In this document: positions 30,158 to 39,638 of the stretch, one piece after another
How the letters are laid out: every line of letters starts with the position of its first letter
Numbering within the stretch: position 1 is the stretch's first letter
Assembly (NCBI RefSeq): GCF_034930985.1
Contig: NZ_JAYGIM010000001.1
Span: forward strand, 558,001 to 622,000
From: Arcicella lustrica
GTDB lineage: Bacteria; Bacteroidota; Bacteroidia; Cytophagales; Spirosomataceae
DNA: 64,000 nucleotides
Reading direction: 5' to 3'
Position numbers and translations under genes: made by a program
The notes under the pieces: model-generated
What the model saw: only the letters and a program-made list of their open reading frames with translations
Told to the model about the DNA's origin: nothing
Database searches by the model: none

Positions 30158-32752
30158 ATGAACAAGATAAAACAACTCATTCAAAATCTTAGTGTTATTA
30201 TTCAAACAGCGCTGTTGAATTCTCTGCATTTGCTTTGGCTTCAAATAGATAAATTGTTGGTAATAATATTGGGTGAAGAACAGGTACAAATACTTTATAA
30301 GCGCCTCGATAGTATAAAGGCTTATTTTTCAGATGCAAAACAAAAAATTAGCCAAAGTTTTGATAAAGAATCTGCTTATTATAAACCGATAAGAACACTT
30401 TGGAAATCATTTGTATGGACAGTACTGGCAGGTGTTTTCTATCTTTTTTGTATCCAAACCAACTTTTTGTGGTTAACTGGTGAAATGCCTTCGGTAGGAG
30501 AATTACAAAACCCTAAACTTTCTCAATCATCAGAGATTTATTCAGAAGATGGTGTTTTAATGGGGAAGTTTTTTCAAGAAAATCGCACACCTATCAAAAA
30601 CTATAAAGACCTTTCTCCTTTTTTGGTAAAAGCATTAGTAGCTACAGAAGATGCTCGTTTTTATCAACATTCAGGAATTGACTTTAGAGCAATTTTTGGC
30701 GTAGTAGCTGGGATTGTCACTGGAGCAAGCGAACGTGGTGGTGGAAGTACCATTACGCAGCAATTGGCCAAAAACCTTTTTAAAACCCGTAAAAAAGAAG
30801 GAGTTGCCAAAAAAGGAGTATTTGGTTATGTACCAGTTTTGGGCAAGTTTGTCATCAAAACGAAAGAATGGTTAACAGCCATCAAACTTGAAAGATATTA
30901 TACCAAAGAAGAAATTATTTTATGGTACTTGAACACCGTTGATTTTGGCAGTAATTCTTACGGAATAAAAGTAGCCGCCAAAACATATTTTAATACTTCA
31001 CCAGATAGCTTAAATGTGCAAGAAGCTGCGGTATTAGTTGGAATGCAAAAAGCAACCAATACTTATAATCCTAGAAGGAATTACGATAAATCTTTGAAAA
31101 GAAGAAATACCGTTATGTCACAAATGGTGAAGTATGGTTATTTAACGAGAGTTCATTATGACTCGCTTTCAAAATTACCAATTAAGTTGAAAATAAATGA
31201 GGAATCTCCTTACGATGGTTCAAGTAATTATTTTAAAACAGCCGTAGCGAAAGCATTAAAAGAATGGGCAGATACAAGTGATGTTGAATTAGATTTGTAT
31301 AGAGATGGACTAAAAATTATTACTACTGTCGATTCAAGAATGCAAATCTATGCAGAATCATCTGTACAGGAAGGAATGCGAGCTTTGCAAAAAACTTTTG
31401 ATAATCATTGGTCTGGAAAAAATCCTTGGTCGGATGAAAAAGGAAATGAAATTCCGGGATTCATCGATACTGTTGCCAAAAGAACTAGCTATTATAAAGC
31501 TTTAGCAGCAAAATATAAAAACAACTCAGATTCTATTTGGCATTACATGAAAAATGTAAAGCGTAAAATGTGGGTTTACTCAAGAAATGGTTCTGGAGAA
31601 GAACAAATGACGATGAGTGCTTACGATTCTATTGTGTATTACAAGCGTTTTTTACAGGCTGGTATGATAAGTATGGATCCGTTCACGGGGCATATTAAAG
31701 CTTGGGTTGGTGGTTTAGATTTTCAATATTTTAAATATGACCACGTCAATCAAGGGCGTCGTCAACCTGGTTCTACTTTCAAACCATTTGTTTACACGAC
31801 TGCAATTGATGGTCCGAAAGACATGTCGCCATGTACACAAATTAAGGATGAACCTTTTGAAATTGAAGTAGAAGAAAAAGGCGAGAAAAAAATCTGGCGA
31901 CCACATAATGCCGACGGTCGATTTACTTATACTTCGATGTCGCTACGAAGGGCGATGGCTCGTTCTATCAACTCTTGTGCAGCTTGGCTAACGAATGAAG
32001 TCGGTCCCGATTCTGTAGTTTATTATGCTCATAAAATGGGTATTAAAAGTCCATTGGCGGCTGTTCCATCCATTGGTTTAGGGTCTAACGATGTTACTTT
32101 ATTTGAGATGGTAGGTTCTTATGGCTGTTTCTTGAATGAAGGAATTTATACACAACCCATGTTGGTCGTTGAAATTCAAGATAGAAACGGAAATACGATT
32201 CATACTTTTGAGCCAGAACGCCATCAAGCCATCAGAAAAGAATCTGCTCAGTTAATGAGATACATGTTAGAAGGTGGTTTAGAAGAACAAGGAGGTACTT
32301 CACAAAACCTTTGGTCGTTTAAAGATTTATTTGATGGAAAAGACCGCTACAAATCACGTTTTGCTGGAAAAACGGGTACAACTTCTAATCATTCAGATGG
32401 TTGGTACATGGGTTTAACCAGTAATTTGGTAACAGGAACTTGGGTAGGAGGTGACGATCGTTCCATTCACTTTAGGAGTGGAGCTTATGGCGAAGGTTCT
32501 AAAACGGCATTGCCACTTTTTGGGCGATATATGTCAAAAGTGATTAAAGACCCAAGTCTTGAGGCATATCATCCTGTACCTTTTGAAAAATTAGATCCCA
32601 AACGAATTACTAAGCCTTTCAACTGTACGGTAAGATATGCTGCTGTAAACGATTCAACCAATGCCGATAGTAATTATGTTAGGTCTGATTCACTTGCACC
32701 AGTAAGGTCACCCAATGAAGCAAGACCAGATTCATCGGGTAGAGGAAATTAA
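30158..32752 (+). CDS. Class A penicillin-binding protein (PBP1A-type)
   Basis: 864 residues from the ATG at 30158; an in-frame TTG 18 nt upstream is less likely. A cytoplasmic extension of about 85 residues precedes one membrane helix (FVWTVLAGVFYLFCIQTNFLW). The GT51 glycosyltransferase carries ATEDARFYQHSG at about 160-171 and GGGSTITQQLAKN. The transpeptidase has STFK near 537, SINS near 602 and KTGT near 736. All catalytic motifs of a bifunctional murein synthase that polymerises and cross-links lipid II in the periplasm are intact. The C-terminus is Ser/Asp/Arg-rich and disordered. A terminator separates it from hemF. Confidence 0.93.
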   Translation: MNKIKQLIQNLSVIIQTALLNSLHLLWLQIDKLLVIILGEEQVQILYKRLDSIKAYFSDAKQKISQSFDKESAYYKPIRTLWKSFVWTVLAGVFYLFCIQTNFLWLTGEMPSVGELQNPKLSQSSEIYSEDGVLMGKFFQENRTPIKNYKDLSPFLVKALVATEDARFYQHSGIDFRAIFGVVAGIVTGASERGGGSTITQQLAKNLFKTRKKEGVAKKGVFGYVPVLGKFVIKTKEWLTAIKLERYYTKEEIILWYLNTVDFGSNSYGIKVAAKTYFNTSPDSLNVQEAAVLVGMQKATNTYNPRRNYDKSLKRRNTVMSQMVKYGYLTRVHYDSLSKLPIKLKINEESPYDGSSNYFKTAVAKALKEWADTSDVELDLYRDGLKIITTVDSRMQIYAESSVQEGMRALQKTFDNHWSGKNPWSDEKGNEIPGFIDTVAKRTSYYKALAAKYKNNSDSIWHYMKNVKRKMWVYSRNGSGEEQMTMSAYDSIVYYKRFLQAGMISMDPFTGHIKAWVGGLDFQYFKYDHVNQGRRQPGSTFKPFVYTTAIDGPKDMSPCTQIKDEPFEIEVEEKGEKKIWRPHNADGRFTYTSMSLRRAMARSINSCAAWLTNEVGPDSVVYYAHKMGIKSPLAAVPSIGLGSNDVTLFEMVGSYGCFLNEGIYTQPMLVVEIQDRNGNTIHTFEPERHQAIRKESAQLMRYMLEGGLEEQGGTSQNLWSFKDLFDGKDRYKSRFAGKTGTTSNHSDGWYMGLTSNLVTGTWVGGDDRSIHFRSGAYGEGSKTALPLFGRYMSKVIKDPSLEAYHPVPFEKLDPKRITKPFNCTVRYAAVNDSTNADSNYVRSDSLAPVRSPNEARPDSSGRGN

Positions 32753-32770
32753 TTTATCGGAAAAATAGCA

Positions 32771-32802
32771 AGAGCATCTAAGTATATTTAGATGCTCTTT
32801 TA
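32771..32802 (+). terminator. Rho-independent terminator after PBP gene
   Basis: AGAGCATCTAA (32771-32781) pairs with TTAGATGCTCT (32788-32798) around a 6-nt loop and is followed by a T-run. It lies between the PBP stop and the hemF start at 32819. Confidence 0.85.
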
Positions 32803-32818
32803 AATAAATTATAAAGTT

Positions 32819-33712
32819 ATGACCAAAGAAAGCATCTCGGAATACTTCAAGGAATTACAAAATCAGATTTGTGCTGCCTTAGAAAATGCCGATGGAAAAG
32901 CAACTTTTCATGAGGATAATTGGCAGCGTGAAGGCGGTGGCGGAGGAAGAAGTAGAGTTATCCAAAACGGAAATGTTATCGAAAAAGGTGGAGTAATGTT
33001 TTCTGCTGTTTGGGGAGATTTACATGAAAAAATGTTAGCCTCAATGGGCTTGACAGAAAAGGTTGATTTTTTTGCAACAGGAGTATCTATCGTTTTGCAT
33101 CCAAACAGTCCGAAAGTGCCTATTATTCACATGAATGTAAGGTACTTTGAGATGTCTAACGGAACATATTGGTTTGGCGGTGGAATAGACCTGACGCCAC
33201 ATTATGTTGTGGAAGAAGATGCAGTTTGGTTTCATCAATACTTAAAATCTGTTTGTGATCAACACGATGAAAGTTATTATCCTAAATTTAGAAATTGGGC
33301 GGATGATTACTTTTTCAATACGCATAGAAATGAAACTCGTGGGATTGGTGGAATATTTTTTGATTATCAAAAACCAAATGAATCTCGTAATAAACAGGAC
33401 TTGTTTGCTTTTGTAAAAGCCATCGGAGAATCTTTTGCACCGATTTACACACATTTTATGCAAAAGAATAAAGATTTACCTTTTACTGAAAATGAAAAAA
33501 CATTCCAAATGTTACGCCGTGGACGTTATGTAGAATTTAATTTAGTTCATGACAGAGGTACGAAGTTTGGACTCGAAACCAATGGACGAACAGAATCCAT
33601 CTTGATGTCGATGCCACCAATGGCACAATGGGTTTATGATTATAAAGCAGAGAAGGGTTCGGAAGAAGAGAAAACCTTGAGTCTTTTAAAGAAGGGAATT
33701 AATTGGGTTTAG
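32819..33712 (+). CDS. hemF: Oxygen-dependent coproporphyrinogen III oxidase
   Basis: 297 residues, the full family length. Conserved blocks are visible: REGGGGGRSRV (about 37-47), the HPNSPKVPIIHMNVRYFE block (about 97-114) with its His and Arg, WFGGGIDLTPHYV (about 119-131), and RRGRYVEFNLVHDRGTKFGL near 235-255. The enzyme converts coproporphyrinogen III to protoporphyrinogen IX in haem synthesis using O2, so the host is probably aerobic. The gene appears monocistronic, flanked by terminators on both sides; the downstream hairpin overlaps its stop codon. Confidence 0.96.
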   Translation: MTKESISEYFKELQNQICAALENADGKATFHEDNWQREGGGGGRSRVIQNGNVIEKGGVMFSAVWGDLHEKMLASMGLTEKVDFFATGVSIVLHPNSPKVPIIHMNVRYFEMSNGTYWFGGGIDLTPHYVVEEDAVWFHQYLKSVCDQHDESYYPKFRNWADDYFFNTHRNETRGIGGIFFDYQKPNESRNKQDLFAFVKAIGESFAPIYTHFMQKNKDLPFTENEKTFQMLRRGRYVEFNLVHDRGTKFGLETNGRTESILMSMPPMAQWVYDYKAEKGSEEEKTLSLLKKGINWV

Positions 33713-33734
33713 AGGCAACTCTAAACCTTTTTTT
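33706..33734. terminator. Bidirectional terminator between hemF and XRE gene
   Basis: GGTTTAGAG (33706-33714) and CTCTAAACC (33719-33727) form a perfect 9-bp stem with a GCAA tetraloop and a T-run. It overlaps the hemF stop codon and also lies at the end of the convergent minus-strand regulator gene. Confidence 0.85.
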
Positions 33735-34185
33735 ATTGATGACGAATTTTTTCTTCTAGTAATTTGATTTGAATTTGCAAAGATTTTATTTCAGAAACTT
33801 TACTTTCAAGCAATTGCTTTAGCAATTGTAATTGAATTCCCAAACCTTCTATTTGTTGGTGAAGTAATTTGTTATGAAATTCTAATTGTTTGGAAGGATT
33901 ACTAAAATCGTTAATATTATCTTTTGGCGTTTCAACTTTAATCTGTTGATTTTGTCGTAATTCTTCCACAGAAACTACAGAAAAATCTAGTTTCTGCAAA
34001 TTATCTAAGTTGATTCCGAAGTAATTACAAATCGCATCACAAACATCCAAAGAAGGGAAAGTATGCCCATTTTCATAATCAGACAATGCACTTTTACTTA
34101 CATCCAGTATTTTGCCTAATGCTTCTAATGTCAACTTATTTCTTTTTCTCAGAATTCTGAGATTGGCACTAAACTTACTTTCCAT
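33733..34185 (-). CDS. XRE-family transcriptional regulator with coiled coil
   Basis: 150 residues. An HTH_3 domain spans residues about 7-60 (LRILRKRNKLTLEALGKILD, SKSALSDYENG, SLDVCDAICNYFGI). A helical C-terminus at about 105-150 has Leu/Ile heptads (LLHQQIEGLGIQLQLLKQLL), likely a dimerising coiled coil. Targets are unknown. It is convergent with hemF and could act as a redox or envelope-stress regulator, but nothing in the sequence shows this. Confidence 0.85.
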   Translation of the reverse strand: MESKFSANLRILRKRNKLTLEALGKILDVSKSALSDYENGHTFPSLDVCDAICNYFGINLDNLQKLDFSVVSVEELRQNQQIKVETPKDNINDFSNPSKQLEFHNKLLHQQIEGLGIQLQLLKQLLESKVSEIKSLQIQIKLLEEKIRHQ

Positions 34186-34280
34186 TTAATCTTTGTATTT
34201 ATTATGGCAATTGAAGTATTGATAGGATGTTCGTAAAATTAATAATTTGCTTAAATGGGTTTTTGTTATTTCAAACCAGA

Positions 34281-34317
34281 AAGGTCTCCGCAACATCTTT
34301 CGCAGAGACCTTTTTGT
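34281..34317 (-). terminator. Hairpin in the gap between the XRE and 34379-34789 genes
   Basis: AAGGTCTC (34281-34288) pairs with GAGACCTT (34305-34312). T-runs follow on the plus strand and A-rich sequence precedes. It lies downstream of the minus-strand gene 34379-34789 and could end its transcript. Confidence 0.55.
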
Positions 34318-34378
34318 TTAATTATTCAACTAAAGTACATGCTTTGGCAGAAAAATTCAATTGATAGCTCCGAAGATA

Positions 34379-34789
34379 TTACTCAGCATCTGCTGACCAT
34401 ACAATTTTTTTCTTTTTACCAACCACTAAAACAATTCTAGTTGGGCTTGGTAAAAGCATCAATCTTGCATTGGCAATTGGGTTTTCTTCTAATTCTACTT
34501 CAACACCAGCATCAGCACCTACTTCAATACCACCATCGCTAGTTTCTTTGAAAGAGCGAGCTAAATAAGCGGTTGGTAAAAGTACATCAGACTCTGGACA
34601 ATATTCTTTGTGAATTTCTTGAAGAATATTTTCTAAAAAGTCGCCGTATTTATCGTTAAAATCATCTTCTAAATCGTGAAGTGCTTCTTCTACATCATCA
34701 TAATCACGATGGTCGTAACCCATTTGGCTAAGAGCGATTCGTTTTTCAAACAAAGAAAGAAGTTCTTTATCAAGTTCCTGAATATTCAT
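34379..34789 (-). CDS. Conserved-looking acidic protein of unknown function
   Basis: 136 residues from the ATG at 34789; a TTG 33 nt further upstream is less likely. Residues about 1-60 are acidic and helical (LDKELLSLFEKRIALSQMG, DVEEALHDLEDDFNDKYGD). The C-terminal half is beta-rich, ending TRIVLVVGKKKKIVWSADAE. No signal peptide. I do not recognise a named family. It is probably cytoplasmic and lies about 90 bp downstream of menC on the same strand. Confidence 0.65.
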   Translation of the reverse strand: MNIQELDKELLSLFEKRIALSQMGYDHRDYDDVEEALHDLEDDFNDKYGDFLENILQEIHKEYCPESDVLLPTAYLARSFKETSDGGIEVGADAGVEVELEENPIANARLMLLPSPTRIVLVVGKKKKIVWSADAE

Positions 34790-34882
34790 TGAATTAAATT
34801 TTGTAATTGATATATGATACAAAATTGCAAAGTCCTGCGTTGAATCTCAAATTTATCGACAAAAATTTATCTTTACAAAATC

Positions 34883-35977
34883 CTAAATTAAGAAGCTCAA
34901 GGGAGCTAAATCCCAAGCTTGTTGTGGATTATGTAAAATTTTTCCATCACTAATTTCTAATGGAGAAGCGATATTATTATGGTAAAGTTGCCCAGTTCCT
35001 AGTCCTTGAGGCAATGGATTGTTGAATTCTGCGGTAAATTGTGTGATGGCATTCAAACCAACATTCGATTCTAAAGCTGAAGTAAGCCACCAACCAATTT
35101 TTAAACGATTGGCATTTTCAATCCATTCTCTACATTGTTGAAAACCGCCAACTAAAGTAGGTTTCAAAATAATGTATTGAGGCATTATTTTTTTTAGCAA
35201 TTTATATTTTTCAGTATATTCACGAACGCCGATGAGTTCTTCATCCAAAGCAATTGGGATAGGCGTAACCTTGCAAAGTTCTGCCATCAAATCTTCATTT
35301 CCTTGACGAATGGGCTGTTCAATAGAATGTAATTGGTATTCTGAAAGTCGTTGAAGCTTTGGTAATACTTCATCAATCGAAAAGGCTCCGTTGGCATCTA
35401 CTCTTAACGTAACTTGTTCGGGTGTGTAGCGTTTTCGGATATATTCTAATAATTCACACTCTTTGTCAAAATCTATCGCCCCAACTTTTATTTTGATGGT
35501 ATCATAACCAGCTTCCAATTTTTGGTCAATCTGGCGAAGCATAAAATCTTTACTTCCCATCCAAACCAATCCATTGATGTCAATTTGGCGTTCAGCTTTG
35601 GCAAAAGCATTGTTGAAAACTTTTCGTTTTCCACCATTCATTAAATCAAGCATGGCGGTTTCAAAACCGAAAACGACAGATGGAAATGATTTTTCTAATA
35701 CTTGTTCAAGAATGATGTTGAGATTCCAAGGATAAACTTCTAATTCGAGCGTATTGAAGTTCTCGCAGATACCCAAAAGCTGTAATTCAAAATCTGGTCG
35801 GTCGTCGATACTGAGTCCTTTCAATGGCGCACACTCGCCTAAACCGAAAACCGTCGGGTTATCAGAGTCAAAAATCTTAATGAAGTAGCTATCTTTGTGC
35901 GTTAGCACACCCCGAGACGTTCCTGCCTCGAATTTAAAATCTAGCGTATATTTTGCAAAGACAGCTTTAAGACTCAT
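34883..35977 (-). CDS. menC: o-Succinylbenzoate synthase
   Basis: 364 residues of the enolase superfamily. The capping domain (about 1-120) contains the FGLGECAPL loop. The barrel carries catalytic Lys162/Lys164 (TIKIKVG), metal ligands Asp194 (LRVDANGAFS), Glu220 (HSIEQPI) and Asp245 (IALDEEL), and Lys272 (ILKPTLVGG). This set fits OSB synthase of menaquinone biosynthesis; dipeptide epimerases share the scaffold but usually differ around these motifs. No other men gene is adjacent. Confidence 0.88.
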   Translation of the reverse strand: MSLKAVFAKYTLDFKFEAGTSRGVLTHKDSYFIKIFDSDNPTVFGLGECAPLKGLSIDDRPDFELQLLGICENFNTLELEVYPWNLNIILEQVLEKSFPSVVFGFETAMLDLMNGGKRKVFNNAFAKAERQIDINGLVWMGSKDFMLRQIDQKLEAGYDTIKIKVGAIDFDKECELLEYIRKRYTPEQVTLRVDANGAFSIDEVLPKLQRLSEYQLHSIEQPIRQGNEDLMAELCKVTPIPIALDEELIGVREYTEKYKLLKKIMPQYIILKPTLVGGFQQCREWIENANRLKIGWWLTSALESNVGLNAITQFTAEFNNPLPQGLGTGQLYHNNIASPLEISDGKILHNPQQAWDLAPLSFLI

Positions 35978-36321
35978 TTTCTGGTAAGCCCAATTTTTTT
36001 AAAAGAATTTAGCAATAAGGTTTGTGCCGAAATAAATAAATTTCAGCAATTATTTTACATTAATCGTCTGATTGTCTGTGTATTAATGGTTCTGGAAAGA
36101 TCTTCTGTGAGACAAGTACTCCGTTAAAGTATCTTAAAAGGGATTTGAAATTAGTAAAAAGTCAGAACTCTTTATGAATTTTGCAGTGTAAAATTTTTAT
36201 TTTTTATGAAAACTGGAAATTAGATAATTTTTTGAATTTGATTTTAAAGAAAAAATAAAACCATAATCCCAGCAATAGCTAATATTTTGCTAGCGCCCAT
36301 TTTATTCTTAATGCTAAAAAT
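35978..36321. other. Intergenic gap menC-lpxK (divergent promoters expected)
   Basis: 344 bp between divergently transcribed menC and lpxK, AT-rich, with no supported gene, RNA or strong repeat. It must contain the promoters of both genes, but no box matched the Bacteroidota consensus well enough to call. Confidence 0.5.
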
Positions 36322-37377
36322 ATGCGTTTTCTTCTTTTACCTTTTTCTTGGCTTTATGGTTTGGTTACCGATTTTAGAAATTACTGCTACGATAACCAGT
36401 TTTTTAGCGTGAGTACTTTTGAAAAACCAGTAATCAATATTGGTAATTTAACCGTTGGCGGAACAGGGAAAAGTCCACACGTTGAATATTTAATTCGTTT
36501 GCTTAGAAAGGATTTTAACATTGTTACGCTAAGTCGTGGTTATGGTCGAAAAACAAAAGGTTTTATTGTCGCAGATGAAAATGCTACAGCCGAAACGATA
36601 GGAGATGAGCCTATGCAGTTTTACAATAAATTTAAAAATGAAGTAAAAATTACAGTTGGTGAAAAAAGAGTAGAAGCTTTGAACACTATTTTTTCAAATT
36701 TCCTTGCAACAGATTTAGTGATTTTAGATGATGCCTTTCAACATCGTGCCGTAAAACCCTCTTTGAATATACTCTTGATGGATTTTCATCGACCGATTGA
36801 CAAAGATTTTACTTTTCCTGCTGGCAGACTTCGTGAAAAAAGACATGGCGCTGAAAGAGCAGATATTTTAATCGTCAGTAAATGTCCTGATAATTTGTCA
36901 GAAACAGAGCAGCAACAAATTGCCAATAAAATTACTCCATACTTGTCAGCTGAAACGCCCATTTTTTTTACTGGAATTCGTTATGGAGAACCGCAAGTAA
37001 TGAGTCAAAATTCAAACAAAGATTTTGCTGAAACAATATTATTGGTTTCGGGCATTGCCAGACCAGAACCTTTTGAAACGTATTGTCAGCAACATTTTAA
37101 AGTAACACAACATTTAATTTATAAAGATCATCATCATTTTACGGAACAAGATTTTAGGTTTATTTTGGATACTTTTGATAAAATTCCTGCAACAAAAAAA
37201 AGTATTTTGATGACAGAAAAAGATATGGTGAAATTTCAGATTTTTCTGGAAAGTGAAAAATCGAAAGCAATTCCAATGTTTTATTTGCCTATTGAAATTT
37301 ACTTTCTGAATGAAAGTGAACAAGTATTTAATGAATTAGTATTGAAAAGCTGTAAATCATCAAAAAGTAAAGCCTAA
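36322..37377 (+). CDS. lpxK: Tetraacyldisaccharide 4'-kinase
   Basis: 351 residues. An N-terminal hydrophobic segment (MRFLLLPFSWLYGLV) for inner-membrane association precedes the P-loop NLTVGGTGKSPH at about 42-53, the LSRGYGRKTKG block and DDAFQHR with the catalytic Asp. The enzyme phosphorylates the 4'-position of lipid A disaccharide-1-phosphate on the cytoplasmic face of the inner membrane. This shows an outer membrane with lipid A. The C-terminal 40 residues (DKIPATKKSILMTEKDMVKF) carry the usual TEKDxVK motif. Confidence 0.95.
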   Translation: MRFLLLPFSWLYGLVTDFRNYCYDNQFFSVSTFEKPVINIGNLTVGGTGKSPHVEYLIRLLRKDFNIVTLSRGYGRKTKGFIVADENATAETIGDEPMQFYNKFKNEVKITVGEKRVEALNTIFSNFLATDLVILDDAFQHRAVKPSLNILLMDFHRPIDKDFTFPAGRLREKRHGAERADILIVSKCPDNLSETEQQQIANKITPYLSAETPIFFTGIRYGEPQVMSQNSNKDFAETILLVSGIARPEPFETYCQQHFKVTQHLIYKDHHHFTEQDFRFILDTFDKIPATKKSILMTEKDMVKFQIFLESEKSKAIPMFYLPIEIYFLNESEQVFNELVLKSCKSSKSKA

Positions 37378-37430
37378 ATTGGTAGATAAAAGACTTTTAT
37401 ATTTTTTGAGTCATTACAAGCGAAATCCGC

Positions 37431-37463
37431 TTGACCCTCTTTCGCCTTTTTTATTTAATTTTG
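37431..37463 (+). promoter_or_regulatory. Candidate promoter immediately before porin gene
   Basis: TAATTTTG at 37456-37463 matches TAnnTTTG exactly, and TTG at 37431-37433 lies 22 nt upstream. The predicted transcription start falls at about 37468, the same position as the GTG start codon, so the transcript may be leaderless. Confidence 0.5.
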
Positions 37464-37467
37464 CATC

Positions 37468-39483
37468 GTGAATTTCAAAAGATATATCCTAACATTTTTA
37501 GGGCTTCTCATTTCAGAAGTCTTGTTGGCTCAGTTCTCTACTTCAGGTTTTGGTACGGGAACGCAATCAACCAATAATTTTCCACAAGGAAAAACAACAG
37601 ATAAAGCTAAAAGTCCAACAGGAAGAGCAGGCGTAGATGACTCAACAAAAGTGATTTATGGACCAACTTCTACCAAGTACTTTTTAGAAGAAGATGTTTT
37701 TAATAATCGTAAAAAACTTTATACGATTGATACAACAATTGGCGAAGGACATAATTTCAATTTTGTTCAACGCTATAGAAATATGTACCAAGATTTAGGA
37801 AATATTGGTACAGCCATTCGTCCAATTTTCTTTCAAGCACCCGAACAAATCGGGACAATGCTTGGCTATGATGCCTATACATTGTACGCTTTCAAGCCCA
37901 ATCAAGTACGATACTTCAATACTCGTTCGCCTTTTACCAATTTAGTTTATGTAACGGGTGGGAATACCCAAGATTTATTACAATTTGAATTCAGCCGAAA
38001 TGTTGATTCTTTGTGGAATTTCAGCATCAATCTACAAAGAATTGTGAGTAACAAACAGTTGGTAACAAGTTCTACTTCTACCAATAAAAATGCTTTGGGT
38101 CATTGGGATTTTATGATTCATACCAATTACCAAACCAAAAACAGAAAGTATCAACTTTTGGCTTATGCCAATTTATCAGATCATAATTCAAACGATGAAG
38201 GCGGTGTTTTGCCACAAGGTAGAAGCTATGATTTGATACTTCAACAAGGTAATAATGCTGCTATTTTGAATAATGCTGCTACCAGAGATAAATTTTATAA
38301 CCTTCATCTTTATCATGAATACGTGGGTTATAAAGCTTTTCAGGTATATCAAGTGCTTGATTATCAGACAAGAAAAGTACAATTCAGAGATCCAGATTAT
38401 ATTGCGAATTGGACGAACGGTTTTTATCCAATCGCTTACGATACTTTAGGAAAAGCTTCTCGCTATACCACAGATGCCACAGTAACGGGCAAAATGAAAT
38501 TAGATTCACTTTATAACGAAAGTCAATACAGCATTTTTGAACATAAATCAGGTATCAAAGGCTTTTACAAAGGTTTTAATTATCGCTTGCATTTGCGTCA
38601 GCGTTTCTTTGGATTCACCAATCCTTTGTACAATTATAGCATTAGTAGAAATGAAAATTTCTTGGGAGTTTGGTTGAATCAATACTTCAAAGATAGTACA
38701 AGGGCTTTTGCTGAATTGGAATACTTATTAACAGGAAGTGATTTTAAATTGAATGTAGAATTTCAAGGAAAATGGTTAAATATTGGCGGAAAAGCCATGT
38801 CCACTTCGCCAACTTTGGTACAGCAAGTAACATTTAATGATGGTTTTCGCTGGGATAAAAATACTACAGCTTTCGTGACTGACCGTGGTATCAGTAACAA
38901 TATGCAAACTTATCATGCTTATGCTTCGGCAAGTCCTAAGTTTGGGAAATTGACGCTTCGACCAAGTGTAGATATTAATTTAATCAACAGTTATATTTAT
39001 TATGATACTCTGGCTTTTGTAAAACAGGCAACAGAAGATATTGCGATATTCAGGGCTGGTTTGGGAATGGATTTAAGAAAAGGAGCTTTTTCCACCATCA
39101 GCCAATTGTATTTGACAACAACAACTGGTCCAGATTTAATCAGAATTCCAAAGATATTTGCCAGTACTCGTTTAGCTTTTGATTTATTGTATAAGAAGAA
39201 ACTCTTTATCCAAACAGGTTTAGAGCTTCATTATAAATCAAATTATTATGCCGATGCCTACATGCCAGCCATTCAGCAATTTCATTTGCAAGATAAACAG
39301 ATGATAAATGGCTATTTGCAAGCAGATGCTTTTGCCGATATGCGTATCAACAGAGTGCGTTTATTTTTCAAATTTGCCAATGTAGCTCAGGGAATTTTAG
39401 GAAATGGATATTACGCCGCTCCAGGTTTTTTAGGAATGGGCAGAACTTTTGGCTTTGGCTTGCAGTGGTTGCTTTTTGATTAG
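37468..39483 (+). CDS. Putative outer-membrane porin (Bacteroidota type)
   Basis: 671 residues from a GTG start. The signal peptide MNFKRYILTFLGLLISEVLLAQ is cleaved after AQ. The mature protein is rich in alternating aromatic/polar strands typical of outer-membrane beta-barrels (for example FRAGLGMDLRKGAFSTI, LFIQTGLELHYKS) and ends with FGFGLQWLLFD, an aromatic-rich last strand as needed for BAM recognition. This resembles the putative-porin family of Bacteroidota. Substrate unknown. About 90 nt separate it from lpxK. Confidence 0.82.
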   Translation: MNFKRYILTFLGLLISEVLLAQFSTSGFGTGTQSTNNFPQGKTTDKAKSPTGRAGVDDSTKVIYGPTSTKYFLEEDVFNNRKKLYTIDTTIGEGHNFNFVQRYRNMYQDLGNIGTAIRPIFFQAPEQIGTMLGYDAYTLYAFKPNQVRYFNTRSPFTNLVYVTGGNTQDLLQFEFSRNVDSLWNFSINLQRIVSNKQLVTSSTSTNKNALGHWDFMIHTNYQTKNRKYQLLAYANLSDHNSNDEGGVLPQGRSYDLILQQGNNAAILNNAATRDKFYNLHLYHEYVGYKAFQVYQVLDYQTRKVQFRDPDYIANWTNGFYPIAYDTLGKASRYTTDATVTGKMKLDSLYNESQYSIFEHKSGIKGFYKGFNYRLHLRQRFFGFTNPLYNYSISRNENFLGVWLNQYFKDSTRAFAELEYLLTGSDFKLNVEFQGKWLNIGGKAMSTSPTLVQQVTFNDGFRWDKNTTAFVTDRGISNNMQTYHAYASASPKFGKLTLRPSVDINLINSYIYYDTLAFVKQATEDIAIFRAGLGMDLRKGAFSTISQLYLTTTTGPDLIRIPKIFASTRLAFDLLYKKKLFIQTGLELHYKSNYYADAYMPAIQQFHLQDKQMINGYLQADAFADMRINRVRLFFKFANVAQGILGNGYYAAPGFLGMGRTFGFGLQWLLFD

Positions 39484-39638
39484 TTAGTGAATGAGCGAAT
39501 TAGTGATTTGTGAATGATTTTATTTTGTTTTAAAAAAATCTAAGTTGTTGCTCAATATCAAATTTAGTAATGAATTGTTAAGTCAAAATTTTGAAGTCAA
39601 TCACTAAATCACTCATTCACAATTCACAATTTCAAAAC

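Noticed and set aside
36254..36310. Short hydrophobic minus-strand frame starting MGASKILAIAGIM
   Set aside because: Only 18 codons to the stop, inside the menC-lpxK gap next to the lpxK start; no support beyond hydrophobicity, so chance or a worn remnant is more likely.
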